Position numbers and translations under genes: made by a program
Notes under the pieces: model-generated
Told to the model about the DNA's origin: nothing
The model's input: only the letters and a program-made list of their open reading frames with translations
Database searches by the model: none
Shown: positions 52,084 through 64,000 of the stretch, in pieces
How positions within the stretch are numbered: position 1 is the first letter of the stretch
How the letters are laid out: each line of letters starts with the position of its first letter
NCBI GenBank assembly: GCA_014584695.1
Contig: JACTMI010000006.1
Span: 124,001 to 188,000, forward strand
DNA from: Acidobacteriota bacterium
GTDB lineage: Bacteria; Acidobacteriota; Thermoanaerobaculia; Multivoradales; JAGPDF01
DNA length: 64,000 nt
Direction: 5' to 3'

Positions 52084-53811
52084 GTGCGGCGCCTGCTCCT
52101 GCTCTTCCTGCTCGTTCTCGCGCTCGGTTTCGCGGTCGCGGCGGTGGGTCTCCACCTCGCGCGCTCGGGGGCGCCCGCCGGCGGCCTGGGCGGCGGTCCC
52201 TGGCTGCTCGTCCACCAGCTCGCCGGCGAGCTGCCCGACCACGACGGCGGCGCGCCGTTCCGGCTGCCCGGCGCGGCGGAGCCGGCGAGCCTGTCGGCGC
52301 TCTGGCGGGCCTTCGACGCCGCCCGCCAGGACGCGCGCGTGCGCGGCCTCGTCCTCGACCTGCGCCCCGCCGGCATGGGGCTCGCCAAGGCCCAGGAACT
52401 GCGCCGGCAGCTCCACGCCCTGCGCGCGGCCGGCAAGTCCGTCGAATGCTATCTCGAGAGCGCCGGCGAGGGCACCAACGGCACGCTCGAGTACTACCTG
52501 GCGGCGGCCTGCGGCTCGATTTCGCTCGCTCCCGCCGGCGAGGTCGCGCTGCTCGGCCTGTGGGCCGACAGCCTGTTCCTGCGCGGCGCCCTCGACAAGC
52601 TGAAGATCGAGCCCAGCTTCTTGGCCTCCGGACGCTTCAAGAGCGCGGCCGAGGTCTACACCCACGCCGCCCATTCTCCGGCGGCGCGCGAAGCGCTCGA
52701 CCAGGTGCTCGACGGCTATTTCGGTCAGCTGGTCGGCGCCATCGCCGCCGACCGCGAGCTGGCGCCGGAGGCCGTGCGCGCGCTGTTCGATCGCGGCCCG
52801 CTCGGCGCCCAAGAGGCGCTCGCCGAAGGCCTCGTCGACGCCGTAGCCTTTCCGGACGAGTTCGGCGCCGCGGTCGAGGCGGCCGCGGGCGGCGCGGCGC
52901 GGCTCGACCTGCTCGACTACGGTCGGCGCCGTAGCCGGCACGCCGCCGGCGGCGAGCAGATCGCGGTGGTCTTCGCGCAAGGCACGATCGTGCGCGGCGA
53001 AGGCGGGCTCGAGCCCTGGAGCGGTGAGCGTTTCTTGGGCTCGGACGACCTCGCCGAGCTGCTCGAGCAGCTCGCGTTGGACGCGCGGGTGCGGGCCGTG
53101 GTGCTGCGGGTCGACAGCCCCGGCGGCTCGGCGCTCGCCTCCGATCTCATCCTGCGCCGCGCCGAGCTGCTGGCCGCCGCCAAGCCGCTGGTGGTCTCGA
53201 TGTCCGACCTCGCCGCCTCCGGCGGCTACTACATCGCCGCCAAGGCCTCGCGCATCGTCGCCGAAGCGGGCACGCTCACCGGCTCGATCGGCGTCGTCTC
53301 CGGCAAGCTCGCCACCGGCCGCTTCCAGGAGGAGTTGCTGGGCGCCACCCACGATCCGCTCCAGCGCGGCGCGCACGCCGGGCTCTACTCGCCATTGCGG
53401 CCCTACGACGCGCGCGAGCAGGCGCTGCTCGAGCGGCGGCTCGGCGCCGTCTACCAGCTCTTCCTCGGCCACGTCGCCAGCGGCCGCGGGCTCGAGCGCG
53501 CCCAAGTCGAGGCCGTCGCCGAAGGCCGCGTCTGGACCGGCGAGGACGCGCTCGCGCGCCGCCTGGTCGACGAGCTCGGCGGGCTCGACGCCGCGGTCGC
53601 CGCCGCGCGCGCCGCCGCCGGTCTGGCGCCGGGCGAGGGCGCCATCGCGCTCTACCCGCAGACGCCCGGCTTCTGGGCTTGGCTCGCCGCGGCGCGCTCG
53701 CCACGGCTGACCCCCGAGCTCGCCGCGTTGGCGCGCCAGTTGGGCGCGGCACGGGCGCCGCTGACGCTCGAGCTGCCGGCCGAGCTCGCCCGCTGGGCGC
53801 GTCCGTTCTGA
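52084..53811 (+). CDS. sppA: Signal peptide peptidase SppA, long form
   Basis: A 575-residue membrane-anchored serine protease with two S49 halves. It has an N-terminal helix (~4-25), the catalytic Lys in the first half (ASGRFKSAAE, ~185), and the nucleophile Ser in the second half (SDLAASGGYYIA, ~380), matching the E. coli 67-kDa type. VVLRVDSPGGSALASDLI is also typical. It degrades cleaved signal peptides. The start is GTG 52084, preceded by TATCGT (52060-52065). Confidence 0.94.
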   Translation: MRRLLLLFLLVLALGFAVAAVGLHLARSGAPAGGLGGGPWLLVHQLAGELPDHDGGAPFRLPGAAEPASLSALWRAFDAARQDARVRGLVLDLRPAGMGLAKAQELRRQLHALRAAGKSVECYLESAGEGTNGTLEYYLAAACGSISLAPAGEVALLGLWADSLFLRGALDKLKIEPSFLASGRFKSAAEVYTHAAHSPAAREALDQVLDGYFGQLVGAIAADRELAPEAVRALFDRGPLGAQEALAEGLVDAVAFPDEFGAAVEAAAGGAARLDLLDYGRRRSRHAAGGEQIAVVFAQGTIVRGEGGLEPWSGERFLGSDDLAELLEQLALDARVRAVVLRVDSPGGSALASDLILRRAELLAAAKPLVVSMSDLAASGGYYIAAKASRIVAEAGTLTGSIGVVSGKLATGRFQEELLGATHDPLQRGAHAGLYSPLRPYDAREQALLERRLGAVYQLFLGHVASGRGLERAQVEAVAEGRVWTGEDALARRLVDELGGLDAAVAAARAAAGLAPGEGAIALYPQTPGFWAWLAAARSPRLTPELAALARQLGAARAPLTLELPAELARWARPF

Positions 53812-53962
53812 GGGCCGCGGGGCGGCGACCGGGGGGCGGCGGCGTGGTATCTTGCTGCTCCCCCGCGGTTGCCTCCTTCACGGTCGGCGCCGTGGCCCGG
53901 TCGAGCCGGGCCATCCGCGCGCCGGCCGCGCTGGCGCGCCGCGGTGAGGCCGTAACCCGCCG

Positions 53963-55261
<1,299 letters not shown>

Positions 55262-55503
55262 GCCGCCGCGCGGGCAGCGGAAGAAGCTGTCGAAAACCCC
55301 TGTGGAAAGCCTGTGGAGCCACGCCGAGGAGGCGGACCACCCCCGCCGTTCCACCGCTTTTCCGCAGCCCCTTTCCCCTTTCAGCGGATGCCGCCACGGC
55401 CCGTCGCGACGGGCGAGGGGCAGGTTTTCCACACTCTCCATAGGCCCTGTTACCGACGACGGCTGTGCTATTTTTTCTTCTCGAATAGGGATCGGAGAAG
55501 CGC
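55262..55503. other. oriC: Putative oriC (dnaA-dnaN spacer with DnaA boxes)
   Basis: The 242-base spacer has a perfect TTWTNCACA-type box TTTTCCACA at 55425-55433 and two near matches: CTTTCCACA on the minus strand at 55301-55309 and TTTTCCGCA at 55358-55366. A T-rich stretch at 55469-55480, unusual in this GC-rich window, could serve as the unwinding element. Other short CCACA/TGTGG words cluster here. Origin function is inferred from context; a second origin element elsewhere is not excluded. Confidence 0.65.
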
Positions 55504-56622
55504 ATGGAACTTCGCCTGAAGCGTGACGAGCTGCTGGCCGAGCTGGTGCCCATGCAGGGAATCGTGGAGCGCCGCACGACGATTCCCGTGCTCTCGCACC
55601 TGCTCTTGACGGCGACCGGCGACCGGCTGGATCTCGCCGCGACCGACCTCGACGTCTCGCTCACCTCCGCCGTCGCGGCCGAGGTCGCCGGCGAGGGCGC
55701 GCTCGCCGTGCAGGCGAAGAAGTTCGTCGAGATCGTGCGCGCGCTGGTCGCGCCGGAGATCCACCTGGCGGTCGAGGAGGGGCGTTCGCTGCGCATCACC
55801 GCCGGCAAGTCGCGTTTCCGCATCCACGGCCTGCCGGCCGCCGACTTCCCCACCCTGCCCGCGGTCGAGGGCGAGCCGACGCTCGAGTTGCCGCTCACGA
55901 GTTGCCGGCGGCTGATCGGCAAGGTGCTGTTCGCGGTCTCGAACGAGGAGTCGCGCTTCCAGCTGTCCGGGGCGTTGTTGCGCCTGCGCGGCCAGCGTGT
56001 GGAAATGGTGGCGACGGACGGCCACCGCCTGGCGCTGATCGACGCGCCGCTGCCGCAGACGGCGGGCGACGAGCAGGCGCTGGTGCCGCGCAAGGCGCTG
56101 CAGGAGCTGCTGCGTTTCGAGGGCGAGGGCAACGTCGAGTTCCGGCGCGGCGAGCACCACCTCTCCTTCCGCTGCGGACGCCGCGAGATGATCTGCCGGG
56201 TCCTCGACGGCACCTTTCCGGACTACGAGCGGGTGATCGCGCGCGGCAACGACAAGCGGGTGACGGTCGAGCGCAGAGCGCTCGCCGAGGCGGTCCAGCG
56301 CGTGGCGCTGATGACCGGGGATCGCAACCGGGGCGTGCGGCTCGACTTCGGCCCGGGCGAGATCGCGATCGCCGCCGCCAACCCGGACCTCGGCGAAGCC
56401 ACCGAGACGCTCGCCTGCGAGTTCGCCGGGCCGGCGATCCGGATCGGGCTCAACCCCGACTACCTGGTCCACTTCCTGGCCGCGGTCGAGACCGACCGCG
56501 TGCTGCTCGAGCTCAAGGACGAAAACAGCCAGTGCGTCGGCCACCCGGCGCCCCCGGAGGGCGCCGAGGCGGATGCCGCCGCCGAGCGCTATCTGTGCAT
56601 CATCATGCCGATGCGGATCTGA
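55504..56622 (+). CDS. dnaN: DNA polymerase III sliding clamp (beta)
   Basis: A 372-residue clamp. Typical segments are GIVERRTTIPVLSHLLL (~19-35), FRIHGLPAADFPTLP (~101-115), VATDGHRLALI (~170), GTFPDYERVI (~235) and the C-terminal YLCIIMPMRI. A short insertion (PPEGAEADAAA) precedes the last strand. GGAGAAG lies just before the ATG. Confidence 0.97.
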   Translation: MELRLKRDELLAELVPMQGIVERRTTIPVLSHLLLTATGDRLDLAATDLDVSLTSAVAAEVAGEGALAVQAKKFVEIVRALVAPEIHLAVEEGRSLRITAGKSRFRIHGLPAADFPTLPAVEGEPTLELPLTSCRRLIGKVLFAVSNEESRFQLSGALLRLRGQRVEMVATDGHRLALIDAPLPQTAGDEQALVPRKALQELLRFEGEGNVEFRRGEHHLSFRCGRREMICRVLDGTFPDYERVIARGNDKRVTVERRALAEAVQRVALMTGDRNRGVRLDFGPGEIAIAAANPDLGEATETLACEFAGPAIRIGLNPDYLVHFLAAVETDRVLLELKDENSQCVGHPAPPEGAEADAAAERYLCIIMPMRI

Positions 56623-56677
56623 CGGCGGCCGTGCCGCCGGCCCGCGTCACGACCGCGCCCCCTCGCCCCGTCGCATC

Positions 56678-57742
56678 CTGAGCCGGCTGCGCCACCTCCG
56701 TCTGCGCGACTTCCGCAACTTCGAGCGCCTCGACTGGGAGGTGCCGGAAGGCGCCCTGCTCCTGTTGGGCGACAACGGCGCCGGCAAGACCAGCCTGCTC
56801 GAGGCGCTCTACCTGCTCGCCACCACGCGCAGCTTCCGCACCGCGCAGACGGGCGTCTGCGTGCGCCGCGGCAGCGCCGGTTTCTACGCCGCCGGTGTCG
56901 TCGGCTCGCAGCCGGAGCGGCGGCTCGAGGTCGCGCAGGAGGGGGCGAGCCGCTGGCGCCGCCTCGACGGCAAGCGGCCGCCGATCGCCGACCATCTGGC
57001 GGTGCTGCCGACCCTCGCCTGGAGCTCGGCCGACGGCGACATCGTCGGCGGAGCGCCCAGCGCGCGCCGCCGCTTTCTCGACCGCGGCCTGGTCCACCTG
57101 CGCCCGGCCGTGCTCGGCGAGCTCGGCCGCTACGAGCGCGCGCTGGCCGAGAAGCGGGCGCTGCTCGCCCGCGGCGGTGCCGGCCTCGAGCCCTGGAACG
57201 AGCTGCTGGCGCGCCACGGCGCGCCGGTCGCCCGCGCGCGCGCCGAGCTGGCGGGAGAGCTCGCCGCCGAGCTCGAGCGGCTGTGGCAGGCGGCGGCTCT
57301 CGAGCTGCCCGCAGTCGAGCTGTGCTACCGCCCCAGCCCGGCCGCGGATGCCGCCGACGAGACGGCGCTCGCGGCGGCCCTCGCCCTGGCGCGCGGCGAG
57401 GAGCAGCGGCGGCGCCAGGCGCTGGTCGGCCCGCACCGCGACGATTTCGAGCTCGCCTGGGACGGCGGCGCCGCGCGCCAGGTCGCCTCGGCCGGCGAGC
57501 GGAAGGCGCTCGGCCTGCTGCTGCTGGTGGCGCTGGCGGGCCGGTTGGCGGCCTCGGGGCGGCCGCCGCTGCTGCTGATCGACGACGCCGACGCCGAGCT
57601 CGATCCGCGCCGGTTGGCGGCGCTGCTGCCGCTACTCGTGGCTTTTCCCCAGGTGCTGCTGTCGTCGAATCGGCCGGGCGTCTGGCCGCCCGGCAAGCAG
57701 CTCCGGGAGGTGCGCGTGGCGGGCGGCGCGGTGAGCACGTAA
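56678..57742 (+). CDS. recF: DNA replication and repair protein RecF (start codon uncertain)
   Basis: A 354-residue ABC-type ATPase for recombinational repair. RLRHLRLRDFRNFERLDW opens the family-typical N terminus; Walker A is LLGDNGAGKTSLLEALYLL (~31-49), signature-like ASAGERKALGLLLL (~263) and Walker B LLLIDDADAELD (~288). The alignment places the start at 56678, where the codon is CTG; no ATG, GTG or TTG is in frame between the dnaN stop and that point. The alternative is ATG 56573, overlapping dnaN by 50 bases and adding 35 atypical residues. Confidence 0.9.
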   Translation: MSRLRHLRLRDFRNFERLDWEVPEGALLLLGDNGAGKTSLLEALYLLATTRSFRTAQTGVCVRRGSAGFYAAGVVGSQPERRLEVAQEGASRWRRLDGKRPPIADHLAVLPTLAWSSADGDIVGGAPSARRRFLDRGLVHLRPAVLGELGRYERALAEKRALLARGGAGLEPWNELLARHGAPVARARAELAGELAAELERLWQAAALELPAVELCYRPSPAADAADETALAAALALARGEEQRRRQALVGPHRDDFELAWDGGAARQVASAGERKALGLLLLVALAGRLAASGRPPLLLIDDADAELDPRRLAALLPLLVAFPQVLLSSNRPGVWPPGKQLREVRVAGGAVST

Positions 57743-57792
57743 AGAAGCCGGAAACGTCGCCGCAAGACTCTTGTTTTTCAGACACTTACAGC

Positions 57793-57822
57793 TTGAGCGC
57801 GGGGCCCTTCGTGTGGTAGCGT
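57793..57822 (+). promoter_or_regulatory. Possible gyrB promoter
   Basis: TTGAGC (57793-57798), an 18-base spacer and TAGCGT (57817-57822) lie 78 bases before gyrB. A 14-base direct repeat AGCGCGGGGCCCTT (57796-57809 and 57867-57880) overlaps the promoter and the leader, and may be a control site. Confidence 0.45.
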
Positions 57823-57827
57823 CATAG

Positions 57828-60371
<2,544 letters not shown>

Positions 60372-60378
60372 GGCGAAC

Positions 60379-60630
60379 GTGGAACATGGCCCTGGCTTCG
60401 AGATCGTCGGCGAGATTCGCGCTATCGAGACGATCGCCGCGAACCGCGGCATCCGAGAGCTGGGGCGGCTCGCGAAACGATGGGGCCAAGGGCGTTGGCG
60501 GAAGCGGAAAGGCGTCGCGACGGTGCGCTTCTCGGATGGCTCCGTCGCCATGGCGGAAGTTCATTGGTACGAAGCCAGTGGTCTCGGCCGCCATGAGTTC
60601 AAGATCAAGCGCCTCCTGGGGGGCGAGTGA
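60379..60630 (+). CDS. Small basic protein of unknown function between gyrB and gyrA
   Basis: An 83-residue basic protein starting at GTG 60379, seven bases after gyrB. The segment [21 protein letters not shown] and [20 protein letters not shown] look like a well-ordered small domain with strong conserved-type aromatic and basic residues. I know of similar unassigned small proteins but no function. The next small gene begins three bases after its stop, so the two form one unit. Confidence 0.7.
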   Translation: MEHGPGFEIVGEIRAIETIAANRGIRELGRLAKRWGQGRWRKRKGVATVRFSDGSVAMAEVHWYEASGLGRHEFKIKRLLGGE

Positions 60631-60633
60631 GCG

Positions 60634-60870
60634 ATGAGCGAATCGAAGCGGAAGTTCGCAGTCTGCTTGACCAACGAGGGCTACGAGGCGTCGCTCGAGC
60701 CGCGCAAGATCTACGAGCTCGCGCCGGCCGAGCCGAAGGACCCGGAGGGCTGGCTGCGCGTCGTCGACGAATCCGGCGAGGACTACCTCTACCCGGCGAC
60801 TCGCTTCTACCCCATCGACCTCCCCGCCGACCTACACCACGCCCTAGCCGACGAGGTCGCGGAGCCATGA
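60634..60870 (+). CDS. Small acidic protein of unknown function between gyrB and gyrA
   Basis: A 78-residue acidic protein, with motifs [21 protein letters not shown] and [20 protein letters not shown]. The acidic character contrasts with the basic partner upstream, which suggests they may bind one another. It resembles widespread unassigned small proteins with an [12 protein letters not shown] core. The ATG at 60634 follows a GGGGGG-rich ribosome binding site. Confidence 0.72.
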   Translation: MSESKRKFAVCLTNEGYEASLEPRKIYELAPAEPKDPEGWLRVVDESGEDYLYPATRFYPIDLPADLHHALADEVAEP

Positions 60871-60983
60871 CCCGCCCGCCCGCCCGCAAGCCCGAGCAGC
60901 CGGGCTCATCTAGCGAAGCTGCAAAGCGGAGCCGGGTGGATTCGACGTTGAGTCGGCGAGGGCGTCTGAGGCAAGCGCCTTGG

Positions 60984-61011
60984 TTGAGGCTGCGCGTAGC
61001 GACCTTATGAG
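60984..61011 (+). promoter_or_regulatory. Possible gyrA promoter
   Basis: TTGAGG (60984-60989), a 16-base spacer and TATGAG (61006-61011) lie 20 bases before the gyrA ATG, in a less GC-rich stretch. This would allow gyrA to be expressed apart from gyrB. Confidence 0.45.
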
Positions 61012-61031
61012 AGAAGAATGAAAGACGAGCG

Positions 61032-63524
<2,493 letters not shown>

Positions 63525-63600
63525 GGCGGCGCGGGAGACCTCCCCTGGCGCACCCACCTCGCCGTCCACCGAACCGCCGCCGGACGGCGCCCGGAGCCGC

Positions 63601-64000
63601 GTGAGCGCCGCCCACCCGCTCGCCCTGCCGCCAGTGGTGGCGCGCCTGGCCTCCGCGGCCCCCGAGCTCACCGCCGCGAGCACCTACCTCGTCGCCTGGG
63701 TCGCCCCGGCGCGGCTCGAGCCGGGCCTCGCGCGCCTCCTGCTGCTCGGCCTGCTGGTCGAGTTCCTGGTCATCCACTCCTTCGCCTTCACGGTGCTCGG
63801 CGTCGACGGGATCCGGGGTCGGGGCAAGAAGTCGCTCGCGATCCTCGGCTTCTCGGCGTTCTACCTGCTCTTCGCCGGCGCGTTCGCGCTGGCCTTCTCG
63901 AGCTCGGCGCCGCTGTGGACCCTCGGCTGGCTGTTCGGCAGCCGCCTGCTGACGCTGTGGGTCGATCCGCGCCCGCGGGGCGAGGAGCGGCAGCGCCAGA
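63601..64000 (+). CDS. Hypothetical membrane protein (partial)
   Basis: The first 133 residues of a protein running off the right edge. Hydrophobic stretches LARLLLLGLLVEFLVIHSFAF (~48-67) and the later LAILGFSAFYLLFAGAFALAF suggest at least three membrane helices. The GTG at 63601 is a plausible start; a GTG at 63634 is another. No family is recognised. Confidence 0.6.
   Translation, partial: MSAAHPLALPPVVARLASAAPELTAASTYLVAWVAPARLEPGLARLLLLGLLVEFLVIHSFAFTVLGVDGIRGRGKKSLAILGFSAFYLLFAGAFALAFSSSAPLWTLGWLFGSRLLTLWVDPRPRGEERQRQ

Noticed and set aside
53812-53962. Origin upstream of dnaA
   Set aside because: This 151-base spacer has no DnaA-box-like words; the dnaA-dnaN spacer is the better candidate.

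Overview
The window is one continuous stretch of a very GC-rich (roughly 70% or more) bacterial chromosome that lies close to the replication origin. It carries dnaA-dnaN-recF-gyrB-gyrA, a DnaA-box-bearing dnaA/dnaN spacer, parA-parB with a parS site, and the rpmH-rnpA-yidD-yidC-khpB-rsmG block. Secreted and lipid-anchored proteins, YidC, SppA, two type I signal peptidases and a bactofilin overlapping parB fit a Gram-negative-type bacterium. The mix (Asp-box protein, M28 peptidase, bactofilin, [NiFe] hydrogenase, extreme GC) would suit Acidobacteriota (Thermoanaerobaculia-like) or a deltaproteobacterial/myxobacterial lineage. That placement is inference; no rRNA is present.

Layout. 1-7.7 kb: minus-strand operon for a membrane-bound group 4 [NiFe] hydrogenase (large subunit cut by the left edge) joined to a NuoG-like molybdopterin-fold protein, a four-cluster ferredoxin, a TPR protein and a HydB/HydG-type NAD(P)H module. 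8-13 kb: ABC-2 exporter, NlpE-like lipoprotein, and an acyl-CoA dehydrogenase/phosphotransferase pair. 13-24 kb: Asp-box protein, ankyrin protein, lepA, a small-protein/nucleotidyltransferase pair, a nuclease-fold protein, EamA transporter, M28 peptidase, cupin, SUI1 protein. 24-31 kb: minus-strand idi, GNAT, sugar nucleotidyltransferase, CYTH, M20 peptidase, cutA, pseudopilin, ComEA-like. 31-37 kb: two signal peptidases, DUF4845-like protein, pyrKDF, and a membrane-anchored degenerate phosphodiesterase. 37-43 kb: bactofilin-parB-parA-rsmG, parS, khpB-yidC-yidD-rnpA-rpmH. 43-50 kb: two tRNA-Ser genes, tadA, SRP RNA, dnaX-ybaB-recR, aminotransferase, small NTPase, truA, double cNMP-domain protein. 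50-52 kb: repeat/hairpin region, mutY, and a candidate structured non-coding RNA. 52-64 kb: sppA, dnaA, origin region, dnaN, recF, gyrB, two small unknown genes, gyrA, and the start of a membrane protein.

Genes are tightly packed. Four-base GTGA/ATGA stop-start overlaps recur in nearly every operon, and GTG, TTG and possibly CTG starts are common. A recurrent -10-like hexamer TAGA(A/C/G)T sits just upstream of many starts, sometimes so close that the mRNA would be leaderless.

The points most worth following up are: (1) the hydrogenase operon, whose molybdopterin-fold subunit lacks formate dehydrogenase catalytic residues; (2) a roughly 170-nt structured RNA candidate with its own promoter and termination signals between mutY and sppA; (3) two small conserved-looking genes inserted between gyrB and gyrA; (4) a membrane-anchored phosphodiesterase-fold protein with degenerate metal motifs; (5) the bactofilin-ParABS coupling.
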